DNA from: Craterostigma plantagineum
Lineage: Eukaryota > Streptophyta > Magnoliopsida > Lamiales > Linderniaceae
Direction of reading: 5' to 3'
Assembly: GCA_027422505.1 (NCBI GenBank)
Contig: JAPQWV010001362.1
Coordinates: forward strand, 29,444 to 93,443
DNA: 64,000 nt
The notes under the pieces are model-generated. The model ran no database searches, was not told where the DNA came from, and was given only the letters and a program-made list of their open reading frames with translations. Each line of letters begins with the position of its first letter. Positions within the stretch are counted from its first letter, which is position 1. The translations under genes were made by a program, and so were the position numbers. This document shows positions 20,965-33,162 of this stretch, piece by piece.

Positions 20965-23748
20965 ATGGTAAGACTTAGGGGAGAAGGAAGTAGGGAATCA
21001 GATCAGGGTAGGGACCCTAATAACCCCACCGACAGTCGGGATGCTACCATCCTGCAACTTACGGAGTTGATTCGACAGCAGTCGGCCCAAATCCAGCAGC
21101 TGATCCAACAGAAAAATGCTGCTGGACAATCAGCTGGCTTACCTCCCCCACCGGAAGGAATTGAGATGATCGGGGAGAGGTTCAGAAAGCTTGATCCTCC
21201 ACTGTTCGAGGATGCTGTAGACCCCACATCCGCCGAGGATTGGTTGAGGACGCTGGAAAACATGTTCCAGCACAGCCGCACCCCTGAGGCGGAGAAGGTC
21301 ATGTGCGCTGCCTACCTGCTGAGGGGGAGCGCCGGACACTGGTGGGACACCGTCTCAGCCATCGAAAACCCACTAACGATGAGCTGGGATCGGTTTAAGG
21401 AGATTTTCAGAGGAAAGTACTACACCGCCCCCGTGAGAGCCCAGCGGATGAATGAGTTCATCAACCTCCGCCAAGGGGCAATGACAGTGGCGGAGTACAT
21501 CAGGAAGTTCGAGCAGCTTTCAAGGTTTGCTGCTCATATGGTTAGCACGGACGCGCTCAAGGTCGAGCGGTTCATGGAAGGATTGAAGCCCGAGCTGTAT
21601 CGGGATGTAAGCATGGCGGGAGTACAAGGGGCCACGAATGCACAAGTGGCTGAGAGAGCGCTTGTGGCGGAGCAGGCAGAGGCCAGGATTGCTCGCGCCC
21701 AAGAAGCAAAGCGCAAATTTGTACAAGGGCCGCAAGGGAGCGGGGGCAATCCGAAGCGGCAATTGATTTCCAAGGAAGGGAAACAGGGACTCCAGAATCG
21801 ACCTGGACCACCTCCACAGTTCAATCCCAACCAGGGTAGACCCCAGCTGGATCTACCCGTATGCCCGATGTGCGCACGGAGACACCCGGGAGTCTGCAAC
21901 TCCCAGAATGCTGTCTGCTTCAAATGTGGCAAGACAGGCCATTACCTGAGGGCATGTCCGGAAGGGGGATCCGGGAGCCAAGCGGGAAACCAAGCAGCAC
22001 CACCAAGGGTACCAGCCCGGGTCTACACTATAACCTCCGAGGAAGCGAAAAATAACCCGGCCGTGGTAACAGGTACCCTCCTCGTCTATGAAACCCCCAC
22101 ATGCATTCTAGTCGACTCAGGAGCGACACACTCGTTCGCCTCTACTAAGTATGCCAAGAGGGTAGGAGTAACGCCTCACCGAGCTGAGTGCGAGTTTAGG
22201 GTAACAGTTCCGAACGGGAATCCCACCCAAACTAACCACGTTCTAAGGGATTGCCCAATAGTAATCGGGGATAAGGAACTGCCCATAGACCTCATAATTA
22301 TTCCCATGAATGATTATGAGGTGATCCTTGGAATGGATTGGCTATCGAAGTACGGAGCTGTCATAGACTGCCACCGCAAGATAGTCACGCTCAATACGGA
22401 CGGGGATGAACCCCTTACGTTTGTAGGGACTAGTAAAGGGACCATGATCTCTAGGATATCAGCGTTGAAAGCCCAACGACTGATCAGATCAGGGTGCGAA
22501 GCCTATCTTGTATTCGCTATCAAATCGGAAGAGAACGCCTCCCCGAAATTCGAGGAAGTGCCGATAGTCAAGGACTTCGCCGACGTATTTCCCGAGGAGT
22601 TACCGGGACTACCACCCGAAAGGGAAATAGAGTTTGCTATAGATCTGGTACCTGGAGCGGCACCAGTATCCAAAACCCCATATCGGCTAGTGCCGACAGA
22701 AATGAAGGAGTTAAAGGATCAACTCGACGAACTCATGCAGAAGGAGTTCATACAGCCGAGTTTCTCTCCCTGGGGAGCGCCGGTGCTATTCGTGAAGAAG
22801 AAGGATGGATCCATGCGGTTATGCATAGACTACCGGGAGTTGAATAAGTTGGCAATCAAGAATAAGTACCCACTCCCTAGGATAGACGATCTGTTCGACC
22901 AACTGCAAGGTGCAACGGTTTCCTCCAAGATCGATTTAAGGTCGGGCTATCATCAATTGAGGATCCGGAAGGAAGATGTGCCGAAGACGGCCTTTAGTAC
23001 CCGTTATGGCCATTACGAGTTCCTAGTGATGCCATTCGGGCTAACTAATGCGCCCGCAGCTTTTATGGACTTAATGAACCGGGTGTTCAAAACCTATCTA
23101 GATAGGTTTGTCATCGTCTTCATAGACGACATCCTAATCTACTCAAGGACGAAAGAGGAGCATGAAGAACACCTGAGAATAGTTCTGAGCACCTTACGGG
23201 ACAAGCAACTGTATGCCAAGTTCAAGAAGTGCGAATTCTGGCTTGACCAAGTTGCCTTCTTGGGGCATATAGTATCCGGAGCAGGAATCTCCGTAGACCT
23301 GAGCAAGATAGACGCAATTAGCAATTGGCCCAGACCGACGAATGTGATGGAAGTACGAAGTTTCCTCGGTCTGGCAGGGTACTATAGGAAGTTCATAAAG
23401 GACTTCTCGAAAATAGCGTCTACACTGACGAGGCTGACTAAGAAGAATACACCGTTCCAGTGGACCGCGGAATGTGAACGGAGTTTCCAGGAACTGAAAG
23501 AAAAGCTTACGACGGCCCCAGTTCTCACAATACCATCGGGAACTGGAGGATTTACCGTTTACAGCGATGCATCGAAGAACGGGTTAGGGTGTGTGCTAAT
23601 GAAGAACGGGAATGTAGTAGCATACGCCTCTCGTCAACTGAAGGAGTACGAGAAGAATTACCCGACGCACGACCTAGAGTTGGCAGCAGTGGTCTTTGCT
23701 CTCAAGATCTGGAGGCATTACCTCTATGGAGAGCGGTGTGAGATATAG
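20965..23748 (+). pseudogene. gypsy-2 gag-protease-RT-RNase H (open to a premature TAG)
   Basis: The ATG at 20965 ([12 protein letters not shown]) is preferred over the in-frame upstream GTG because the extra 49 residues overlap the primer binding site. Domains by residue: gag with a coiled N-terminus (about 25-50) and the retrotransposon gag core (90-240); CCHC zinc knuckle [14 protein letters not shown] (about 317); protease [12 protein letters not shown] (about 382); RT from about 565, with [30 protein letters not shown] and catalytic [10 protein letters not shown] (about 718); RNase [15 protein letters not shown] (about 866). The frame ends at TAG 23746-23748 in the middle of RNase H ([13 protein letters not shown]), where relatives have a phenylalanine-like codon. 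Otherwise this part is undamaged. Confidence 0.93.
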
Positions 23749-24377
23749 ACTGACCATAAGAGCCTCAAGTACTTCTTTACCCAAAAGGAGATGAATATGA
23801 GGCAGAGGAGGTGGTTAGAACTAGTCAAGGATTATGATTGCGTAATCAACTACCACCCATGCAAGGCGAACATAGTAGCCGATGCCTTAAGCCGAAAAGC
23901 GGTGAGCACGGAACTGCAGCTACTGGAAGTTGAGGTCATACGACTAGGCGAAGTCGAGGCGCAAATAGCAGCTTTGACCCTGCAGCCTACGCTGTTAGAG
24001 CGAATTAAGACAGCGCAAGCCGCCGACGAGCTTTATATGAAGATCAAAGAAGTGTAACAGGAACAACTGGCGGGAGATCTCATAATACGGGAAGACGGAC
24101 GGATGTACTTCAAGAACCGATTGTACGTGCCAGACGATGCTGAACTACGAAGAACGATAATGGTGGAAGCACATGGCACGGCGTACTCTGTACATCCAGG
24201 AGCAACGAAGATGTATAGAGGCTTAAAGGAAAACTACTGATGGCCAGGCATGAAGAAGGACATAGCAACATTCGTGAGCCAATGCCTGACGTGCCAGCAA
24301 ATAAAAGCCGAGCATCAAAGGCCGGCAGGAACCCTGCAACCGTTACCCATTTCGGAATGGAAATGGGATACCATACC
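23749..24377 (+). pseudogene. gypsy-2 RNase H end and integrase zinc domain (same frame, further stops)
   Basis: The frame continues beyond the [52 protein letters not shown] at 24055-24057 follows KIKEV. The integrase zinc-binding domain (EAHGTAYSVHPGATKM ... [15 protein letters not shown]) contains a TGA at 24238-24240, apparently a tryptophan codon change (NY*WPGMKKD). Near 24,377 the frame shifts before the integrase core. Confidence 0.9.
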
Positions 24378-25430
24378 ATGGACTTCGTAGTAGGACTGCC
24401 AAGGAATACGAAAGGGCACGACGCAATTTGGGCTATCGTCGACAGACTAACGAAGTCTGCCCATTTCCTACCAATTAGCACGACGTACTCCATGGAACGA
24501 TACGCGGAGCTTTATATTCAGGAGATAGTGCGACTGCACGGTGTTCCATCATTGATAGTCTCGGATCGCGACTCCAGATTTCTATCGAAATTCTGGACGA
24601 GCTTGCAAAAAACAATGGGAACGAAGTTGTCCTTTAGTACCGCCTACCATCCGCAGACGGACGGTCAATCCGAGCGGACGATACAGACCTTGGAGGACAT
24701 GCTCCGAGCATGCGTACTCGATTTCAAGGGGAATTGGAGTAGGTACCTCCCACTAATCGAGTTTTCGTACAATAATAGCTACCATGTCACAATCGGGATG
24801 GCACCACACGAAGCGCTATACGGGCGTAGGTGCAGGTCCCCAGTACATTGGGACGAGGTCGGAGAACGGGCAATGTTAGGCCCCGACATAGTACGAGAAA
24901 TGACGGAAGCCATTACTACCATACGAGAAAGAATGCGAACGGCACAGAGTCGACAGAAAAGCTACGCAGACCGAAGACGTCGGCCACTGGAATTCGAGGA
25001 AGGCGATATGGTGTTCGTAAAAGTAACGCCGATGAAGGGCGTGAAAAGATTTGGGAAGAAAGGGAAACTAAGCCCTAGGTATATCGGTCCATTTAGGATA
25101 CTAAAGAGGGTTGGTGAGGTAGCATACCAATTAGAACTGCCAGCGTCATTATCGCAAGTACACGACGTGTTCCACATATCAACCCTACGAAAGTATCTAG
25201 CTGACCCGAATCATGTTCTAGGAAACGAGTCCCTACATCAACAATTGAAGCCGGATCTGAGTTACGAAGAAATTCCGGTGGAGATATTGATGTACGAGAC
25301 CAAGAGACTTAGGAATAAGGATATTCCCTTAGTGAAAGTACTGTGGCGGAACCAATCCACGGAAGAAGCCACATGGGAACGGGAGGACGAAATGAGAATT
25401 CGTTATCCCGAGTTGTTCCATACGGGTTGA
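24378..25430 (+). pseudogene. gypsy-2 integrase core and chromodomain-like C-terminus
   Basis: Open for about 350 residues. The DDE core is complete: first aspartate in [19 protein letters not shown], second in IVSDRDSRFLSKFW, glutamate in YHPQTDGQSERTIQTLEDM. The integrase C-terminal domain follows (FVKVTPMKGVKRFGKKGKLS, RYIGPFRILKRVGEVAYQL) and then a chromodomain-like end (VKVLWRNQSTEEATWERED, RYPELF), stopping at TGA 25428-25430. Such a chromodomain is thought to target insertion to particular chromatin in chromoviruses. The segment has no start of its own and is part of the broken polyprotein. Confidence 0.93.
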
Positions 25431-25452
25431 TTTCGGGGGCGAAATCCTCCTT

Positions 25453-25464
25453 AAGGGGGGAGGA
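25453..25464 (+). other. Polypurine tract of gypsy-2
   Basis: AAGGGGGGAGGA lies directly against the 3' LTR start TGTAGGG. Confidence 0.93.
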
Positions 25465-28400
25465 TGTAGGGCCCGAGACCCGCAAATTAGGTCGGCCAAT
25501 AAATTATGTATATGACCTAAGTAGTTTCGTGCTAATTAGCGTACGTGTTATATGTTTATGCGATTTTATGAATTTCATGCTCATGTTGTTATGAGAATTA
25601 AGTGCAATTACGTGCCGATAAATATGTACTTATGACGACCCCTAAATTATGTGAGTGATTTTCGAAAATAATGCTAATGAAGGACATGACAATGATAATA
25701 ATAGTAAAAGAGAAAACAGATGGGAGTTGGGCTAGGATTCTCTTGGGCCATGAATTATTAAATTTGGGCTCAACCCCTTTTGGAAATCCATTTAGGGGAC
25801 AAAGCTTCCTCAAAACAAGGAGATCCCACGCCACTAGAGTCCCATCACCATGCTCACCTCAAGATATTTAATCTAATTTTTTTTTATTAACTTCATAAAC
25901 TTACTAGGAGAGAAACCAACGAAAATTAAAGGAGGAAGAAGGGAGAAAATCGAAGAAGCTCCAAACAACACCCTCAAAATTAGCCAAGGATTCGAGTAAG
26001 TGAAATCATCCCCCTAAGTTATTTCGAGTTGCCTTAGTAGAAATATTAAATTAAATCACATTGAGGATTTCTTTGAGTTAATTAGGCATTGAACACACTG
26101 ACTTGCTCCTAAGACTTATAACCTTAACCTGAGATAATTTTGAGGGATGATTGAGCGAGTTAAGAACTCAAGTTATGAAGAAGTAAGTAGCTTGAGAAAA
26201 GCTCAATCAAAGTTCAGAAGGTTTATTGAGTGGTGATATAAGCTGTTCAGATTAAGAAACCTCGAAGTCACGAGTGGTTGTGTAGGAATAATGTCGTGAG
26301 ATTCATAGGGATTAAAGAATGTCGAAAACCCTGTTAGTAGAATATCGAGCCATCTCAAACCATGCCGAGATTTCTTTCTTAAAGTAAGAAACATGTCGAG
26401 ATCAACAAATAATAAATATCGAGATCTTATTTCACCAACAAGCTCGAGATCCTTGTATAGTTTAAATATCGAAGCTTGAGATAAGGAATGTCGATATGCA
26501 TATCTGAACTCCATATCGAAATCTTTGTTAAGGATAAACTCGAAAGCTTATATATATAATGTCGGGACTTAATTTAACCTACAACTCGAGATCTATTTCA
26601 GAACATATGTCGAGGTTCTTAAACCTTGTACACACATCTCGAGATCTATTTTTGATCCATGTCGAGATCTTTACATCCATTATATCGAGATTCCTATTGT
26701 ACAAATATCGAGATCAATCTCGATATCAATGTCGAGATCCTTAAATAGCCCAAATGCCGAATTCTTACACATACAAATGTCGAGATTTACTCCTGAATGT
26801 CGAGACCTAATTAACCATGCAACCCGAGATTTAACCACAATGCCGAAATTCCATAACTAGACCCGATATCCTTGTTTATAAGTCTAACATATCACTCGAC
26901 ATTTAGATTAGAATGTCGACAACTAGCTCGAGATCCTACCTTACAATTTATATCGAGATCCATGTTGAAGCTCGTGTCTTGCTTAATCAATGTCGAGCCT
27001 TCGTATAGTAATAAGATGTCGAACCCTTATATGATGTCGAGATCCACCTTAGAAACATGCCGAAATCATGTCGAAATCCCACAAATGCAAGAGATCGGGC
27101 GACTCCATGCAAAAACCTAAATCGGACGAAATGAGCTACCCGCAACTTCACGAAATCGGGCGATTTCAAGCTTCACAAATCGAACGGATCGAACAACACT
27201 TAGATATTTCGCCGAGCTCCTTCGGTTAGAATTTAATACTAACATAATTTAGAAATTGGCTAGGCATGGACTTGGCTTAGACTCGAAGCTGGCGAACCCA
27301 ATAAATCTAGCACATTAATATAGTCAAAATAATCTAGTTCGTCTTACGTAATAAATAAAGGCATAATACTGATACGATGATGTTTATGCCTAAAGGTCGA
27401 ACGGTAGGAATTTCCCGAAGCAGTGAATTAGCATAGCACGGACGATAGGTAAGTAGAAATTCAACTACGACACGTAACCTGCCTGCGTCCAAATTATGTG
27501 AATTATGTGCTCGTGTATTTTGTACGAAATGTGTACGTTGCAACATGATTTAATTTTATGCATGATAGCATGATCTGCATATTTTTACGAGCATAGCACG
27601 AGCATTTGCACGCATGCGTAGTGTATAAGGCGCGAGGTAAGAGCGTGCATAAGATCGCCGGTGTGCGATGTATACTCGCCGATATTGGCATATGTGTCGA
27701 CTCGAATGAAGAGTCGTGCCCCTATGCAGCCAGTAAGGCGAATGAAGCTATAAGGCCTGTATAAGAGGCTGGGGGAATACCCCGTATGCGGGAGATGCAA
27801 CCTGGAGGATGTGGCCCGGGGCACACGCTGAGTAAGGGAAGATTCCTTCGGGTGACCTTCTAGCGTGTAAAGCACTACCAGGAGGGAAGATTCCTTCAGG
27901 TGACCTCCGTGGTCAGTGGCCTCGGTGTTGGCTACCAGTGAGAAGCGCTCGCATGGAGGCCACACTGAGTAAGGGAAGATTCCTTCGGGTGACCTTCTAG
28001 TGTGTGAACCTCCACACTTGAGATCTCTATAAGATGGCGCATAGTGGGACTGAAAGCCGAGGGCCCGTATGAAGTAAGAGTATGAGGAAAAGAGTACGAG
28101 TATAAGAAAAAGAGTATGAGCGTTAGAAAACGACGGCGTGGATTGTCGTTCGTTAGGACACGTGCATACATGCATAATTTCTGCTTACTGAGCCTCGGTG
28201 GCTCATCGTTTATGTTACGTGTTGTAGGTACCAACGATCATGGTGTGTGATCCGACTTTTATGCGATGCCGATCTTCTGAAGCTATCCGGCTGCTTTTGA
28301 GGTGGGAGTGTGTGTATGGATGATGACCTGTGAAGGCCGGGCGCATAGGAAGCTTTTAGCTGCACACACACACACACACACTTGTCTTCTGTATAGACAT

Positions 28401-28576
28401 GACTACGATGAATTGTAGAACGATTTGCGAGCATTCTTTTGACATGTGTATAAGACTTCCGCACGTAGTTTTAAAAGGAAAAATTTTATTCGCATTTTTA
28501 CGCTTTTGCGCGATAACAAAGCATTAGATACTTAGGATTAGAACGGAATACGAGGGCGGGACGACGGGTCCCGACA
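25465..28576 (+). repeat. 3' LTR of gypsy-2
   Basis: It matches 17686-20815 throughout, with scattered single-base differences and a shorter CA run. It ends GGTCCCGACA, followed by the target duplication CCGCC. Confidence 0.97.
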
Positions 28577-29121
28577 CCGCCCACGCCGCGCAACGCGCGC
28601 ATGTTCAGCTCGCGGCATAATACTGCCGCGACTCCCTCGTCGCCTCAGCCCCTTCGTGATGAGTCACTGCCTCGCCGGGAGACATTGCCGCCGCAGCGTT
28701 CCGGCCGAGCCGGAGCCGCTGCGGCTGTCTTGCGCAGCGCGCACCTTGCGCGCCATCGCAGTCCACGGCCAAAGCCGCGGACGATCTCAGCCGGGCCTTC
28801 GCACCTTGCGGCGGTGCTGCCCGGGGATGGCGCCTAAGCCACCATGGCTGGCGTCGGGCCTGCTCAAAGAAGCCCGATCCCGTGGCTGTACCGCCGTTAC
28901 GGCGCACGGAGCCCGCGCGCAACGCGCGACTGCCTGGGTCCCGCCGTCGCGCGGTTCCCTGTCCGGTTCGTGGTTCATCGTCGGTCTGTACCGTTGGTGG
29001 CCGTGGGTTGGCAAACGACGCATCGGCAGCCCAATGACGGTCGAACAGTGTCGGCTTTTCGATCGTCTCCCACGCGCCTCGTTTCAATTTAAACACGTTA
29101 TGATTCTGAGCACGAGCGACC
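28577..29121 (-). other. copia-1 leader, distal GC-rich part
   Basis: It lies between the primer binding site of copia-1 and the gypsy-2 insertion. Composition is strikingly rich in G and C for this window. The sense (minus) strand is open for 163 residues from 29096 to 28605, starting MFKLKRGAWETIEKP and rich in Arg, Ala and Gly. I recognise no family, and a GC-rich stretch easily stays open by chance. It may be leader RNA structure or acquired host sequence. Confidence 0.5.
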
Positions 29122-29133
29122 GCTCTGATACCA
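29122..29133 (-). other. Primer binding site of copia-1
   Basis: TGGTATCAGAGC on the minus strand, one base beyond the LTR end. Confidence 0.92.
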
Positions 29134-29134
29134 C

Positions 29135-30961
29135 TGTTGGGTTACCCGGTGTCTCCCGGAGACGTCACGTCCCCGGGTACGGTGCCGAACAAAATTTCTC
29201 CGGGTTCCCTTATTGCCCTCGTTGCTCGGATCAGAATAGTAACACGTAGACATGTAATAGGGCAGGTCAAACCCGTAGAGAATTACCAGTTGAAGCGAGT
29301 GGCAGCTCCTCGTCCTTTTCTTCAAGACTTCGTCGATGGTGGTGGATGGCACTAGATCGTCAAGCCGACCTCGCAGTGTACCACGGAATCAGTTCTCTAA
29401 AGATGGCTAGAGAGAACCGAGCCGTCGCGTGGGAGAAAAATGTTTTTTTTCGGTGTGTGTTTTGTGCCTTTGTTATGGACAAATTTACACTCCAAATTAT
29501 GAAATAGGGCTGCACTATTTATACTATGATATAATTGGAAATCCCTAGGATATCTCAAAGATATGGTTTTCGATTTTGCTCCTTAAGTGGAGAGATTTTG
29601 CCATATCTTTCTCTCCCTTACTTAATTCAAAATTCATATAAGGATACTTACCATAATTAGACAACTAACTTAAATACTAAGTCAAACTAAGTATATGTAA
29701 ATAAGGTATAAAATTCGAAACTTAATCCAAGATTAATTTCGAATTTTCACCTTAAAATAATAATATTCCAAATATACTATTTCTTTATTTATATTTAATT
29801 TTCGAAATTAATTCCCAAGGCATAATTCGAAAATTAGCTTAGGGTCCAATTCCAATTTTACCCTCAAGCCTTTTAAGCACTTGGCAAAGCCCAAGCTCAA
29901 AGTTAGTTTCATACGAAGTCCGACTTCGGTCCATTAAACGACCCGAGGCCCACTAAGGTGCGGCCCAATGGCCCAAGGCCCATTAAGGCCCAAAACACTT
30001 TCTCTCCTTATCAGTACACCTTGATGATCCTTTTTAAGTCCAACTCTCTAGGTTCGACTCAATCGGCAAGGGAGGAATCCAAGAGTCCGGCAGTTACCTA
30101 GCCAATTCCGTAGTACCGGACCGTAACCCGATTCGAGTGCGAATTTCGACCCAGTCTCTATTCGAGAACCTTACTATAGATTATAGTACTACGTATCTTC
30201 AGCTGTGTCCCAATCGAGTGAGAGCCATGGTCTATGCCAAACTCACTATACTCGATTCTACGATAAAACGGGGACGAGGCAAATTACCAAACTACCCTCC
30301 ATGTCTAACATGAGTTAGTTCAATACCTTGGCCAAGGATTTCGTAATTTCCCGTCGCCGTCCTCATAGGACACTTATCTCGATTACTTGCGAGGCTGTGA
30401 ATTCGTACTCGGTGGTCTAAGCCTGGCAATCACAAATCGTCATCAAGACCGCATCTGACCCGCTGACCCATGCAACATCAAATCGGGTCGAGGGGAACCA
30501 GTTACAGTCGAAACTTCGAAGTCAACTCCGCCAAAGCCTTTTCGGTCTAAGGTTCACGTAGACTACTATAGTGTTGTCGTCGGTCATTGATACTCCTTGA
30601 GTAATAAGCCATGTTCGACCGTACGACACTCGATAGGTCATCGACAAATGAGCCTTAATCGGTTATCCAGCACCCAATTGGAGCCTAAGGCTTACGGACT
30701 TTTAATGCTCGAGGTTAAGAGTCCACTGGTGCCTTCCCCTCTCGTACTCATCGAGAACAGTGACTCAACTCGACACATTTGAATTTGCTCATTTATTGCT
30801 TTATCGGATGCTTAGTAAAGTACTCTTATATCCATTAAACGAACAACGCCTTTCAATAAACACACAAAAAATATCTTATTACATAAAAGGTCGAATGATA
30901 AATAAGCTAATGCCCTATGCAATCTAATCCTCGTATAGCATTCGAGGGCATATTCCTAACA
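29135..30961 (-). repeat. 5' LTR of copia-1
   Basis: On the plus strand it runs from TGTTGGGTTACCC to ATTCCTAACA. It matches 10435-12387 apart from the end difference noted there and a missing segment around 30,625, where the partner has an extra stretch. Confidence 0.93.
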
Positions 30962-31640
30962 AAATTTCCGACAAGAAAGAAATTCGGCTAAGGTATTTTC
31001 GAGTAAAATTTAAATTTCGCCCGAAAATTCAGATGATCTTGCCGAATTTAAAATTCGAGTAACTTTTGAATTTAGCCGGAAATTGTAAATCAGGGGAAAT
31101 TCGGGTGATTTGAGGCAGTTGCTACAGTTTCGCCGAGATTTTGAGAAAATCGGGTGATTGAAATCGGGTAGCAATAAATAGCCAAAATTTGGGTAAATTT
31201 GAATTCCAACAGGGAATTTTCGCCGAGGCTTTTGAAAATTCGGATAAGATTCAAAGGAAAGTAGCCCGTAAATTGACAAGTTAGACTAATTTTCGGCTAA
31301 TTGGGCAATTTTTTCTGGTGTAAGAGTCGAATTCTGGGCACTATCTGTTCATCCACTCGAAAATCAAAAAGCTGTAGCAGAAACTCAAAGTTCAGACTCG
31401 ATTTTGGCTCTAATCTTACTCAAACTTGACAGAAATCGACGCAAGAACAGAAACACACTCATTAACTATTAATCTAGTTCAAAGGGGCAAAAAGACAGTG
31501 AAAACAATTCAAACACCCAAAAAGACATGGAAAAAAAACAAAAATGGGTTTTGAGCAAATGCTCTTTCAAATCACGTCGGAATCGAACAAAACTAGATTC
31601 AAATTGTCGAGATCGATCCGCGTTTGGCTCTGATACCACA
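30962..31640 (-). other. Leader of an older SIRE-like copia element, cut by copia-1
   Basis: Read on the minus strand this follows the LTR at 31641-31924. The region next to the primer binding site parallels the leader at 63,200-63,290 (GATCGATC followed by a CGTTTG stretch before the site). It is AT-rich with many CCGAAAATT-like words and no protein. The first five bases are the AAATT target duplication of copia-1. The remainder continues at 10,434-10,419 on the other side of copia-1. Confidence 0.7.
31627..31638 (-). other. Primer binding site of the orphan SIRE-like element
   Basis: TGGTATCAGAGC on the minus strand, two bases from the LTR end at 31641. Confidence 0.9.
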
Positions 31641-31924
31641 TGTTGGGCCTCTTGTTACCAAACAAGGAACAAAAGATTGAACAATGTTAAGAAACGTAAA
31701 AGACACCTTGGGTGTGTGTTCGTGTTTTTTTAACGAAGGCGGCTTTAACTAGTTTTCGTTTGATAAAAACCTTAAAGGGTTTAAAGGGACTTTATATACC
31801 ACATTAAGTTGGTATATTAAAGTTCAATACTCAAACTATCAACATATTACATTGTCTCCCCAAACTACATAAGAACAAAAGCAGAGAAAAGATAATTAGA
31901 GGACGCTACAAAATATTCCTAACA
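31641..31924 (-). repeat. Orphan 5' LTR of a SIRE-like copia element
   Basis: 284 bp with TGTTGGGCCTC...CCTAACA ends. It resembles in length, ends and content the 295-bp LTRs of copia-2 (TGTTGGTCCCG..., ACCAAACAAGGAA, TATACCACATTAA, CCTAACA). The body of this element has been displaced by later insertions to the left; no 3' LTR is in the window. Confidence 0.8.
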
Positions 31925-31986
31925 ATCTTATACGGACAACAAAACGCAGCCCATGATAAGTTATCTGATGACATAATTTATTTTTA

Positions 31987-32371
31987 GGGTCAATTCGAAA
32001 TCAGGCCCCAGTAAGGGTTTGATTTCGAATTCAGACCTTGTTTGAGAATTTTTTAGGTTAACGGACCCATTTTGTGTGGTGTAAAAAAGTGGTATAAAAG
32101 ATATATGAACTGGTATAGAATGCTCGTTTTGTGTTACAAATTTTTAAAATACTGGTATGTTAGAGCAATGAAGTGGTACTACAGAAAATGAACTGGTATC
32201 AGATGATCATAAACTGGTACGGGATTATGGTTTTGTGTTACAAAATTTCAACATACTGGTATGTCAGAGCAATGAAGTGGTACTGCAGAAAATGGGTCCT
32301 TAAAACTAAATTTTTTGCCAAGAGAGTCTCCTAAATGATAGTTATGTAGGGACCTGAAATGAAAATGCCCC
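31987..32371. mobile_element. 385-bp Mutator-type miniature element
   Basis: Flanked by a perfect 9-bp duplication TTATTTTTA (31978-31986 and 32372-32380), the size typical of Mutator. The ends are imperfectly inverted: GGGTCAATTCGAAATCAGGC on the left and, reversed, GGGGCATTTTCATTTCAGGT on the right. The interior repeats AAGTGGTAC/ACTGGTAT words that recur, inverted, in the large element at 37,136-41,210. Non-coding. Confidence 0.8.
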
Positions 32372-32449
32372 TTATTTTTATTCCAAATATCGAGCTAAAA
32401 AGTTAATCTTGGACTGCATTCCAAAACCGAACACTATATTAGTTTATTA

Positions 32450-33162
32450 GACCATCTCCAACCGAGAAAACTCATTATCAAACTCAAACTCGTTCTCAAA
32501 CTCAAAATGCAGTAATTCTTCTCCAACCGAAAAATTCATTTTCAAACTCAAAATTCACACAACTTTTCAGTATTACCCACATATTTTACAAATTTTCAAA
32601 ACACACTTTCCCAAAAAGATTTCAAAACACTGTTTTAAAATTATATATTTAAATAAAATTAACTATTTCTATAATATTTTATTTTTAAAATTAATTTATT
32701 ACATAAAATTAAGTTAAGCTTTTAGTTTTATTAATAAATTTGTTTTTAAATTAAAAATAGTGTGGTGGGGCCCACAATAACTCTTTCATCTACCTCCTAT
32801 TCGTATCGAGGTCCGATGTTCACTTCAATATTAATATATAAAATAAAGAAAAGGGGACACAATTCTTCGTTACTGTCTCGACTTCGGGAAAAAGATTGTT
32901 AGTCTGGACAAATCTACGCCACACCACAGAGTAGCCAAACTCGTCTCTCTCACCGCGCAGACGAAATCGCTGACAAGTAAGAAATAGGAAAGTATTTGGG
33001 GCAAATGTTTAATAGATTTGCGATTATGAACAGTAGCGACGCAAATTTGCGTTTTTGGAAGTGAGAGAAAAGTCATAAACGCATTTTCCGTTCTATTTTG
33101 CAGTCCGATTGGAGAAAAAAATTGAGTTTGGGATGGGATTTGAGGATCGATGGGAGATGATC
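32450..33162. mobile_element. PIF/Harbinger-like MITE
   Basis: The left end GACCATCTCCAACCGA and the right end, reversed, GATCATCTCCCATCGA form imperfect terminal inverted repeats. TTA occurs directly outside both ends (32447-32449, 33163-33165), a target typical of PIF/Harbinger. Next to both ends are CTCAAACTC-type words. 713 bp, AT-rich centre, no transposase. Confidence 0.55.

Larger units (their letters stand above)
17686..28576 (+). mobile_element. Ty3/gypsy chromovirus (Tekay/Del type), complete, gypsy-2
   Basis: It is structurally complete: LTRs of 3,130 and 3,112 bp with TGTAGGG...CCCGACA ends, tRNA-Met primer binding site, gag-pol, polypurine tract, and a perfect 5-bp target duplication CCGCC (17681-17685 and 28577-28581). 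The C-terminal chromodomain-like segment and the domain order protease-RT-RNase H-integrase place it with chromoviruses. The LTRs differ by scattered substitutions and small indels only, so insertion is comparatively recent. The pol frame nevertheless carries three stops and a frameshift. Confidence 0.97.
10435..30961 (-). mobile_element. Ty1/copia LTR retrotransposon (copia-1), with a gypsy element nested inside
   Basis: Related LTRs lie at 10435-12387 and 29135-30961. Both ends are flanked by the same 5 bases, AAATT (10430-10434 and 30962-30966). The element is on the minus strand: a primer binding site follows the right-hand LTR, the polypurine tract precedes the left-hand one, and gag-protease-integrase-RT-RNase H run from 16.4 down to 12.4 kb. 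Without the nested gypsy (17,686-28,576) it is about 9.6 kb. The coding region is broken in many places. The nest order is clear: copia-1 first, gypsy-2 later into its leader. Confidence 0.95.

Noticed and set aside
28656..29249. 197-codon plus-strand open frame starting MMSHCLAGRHCRRS
   Set aside because: GC-rich leader sequence, antisense to copia-1, running into its LTR; GC-rich DNA lacks stops by chance.
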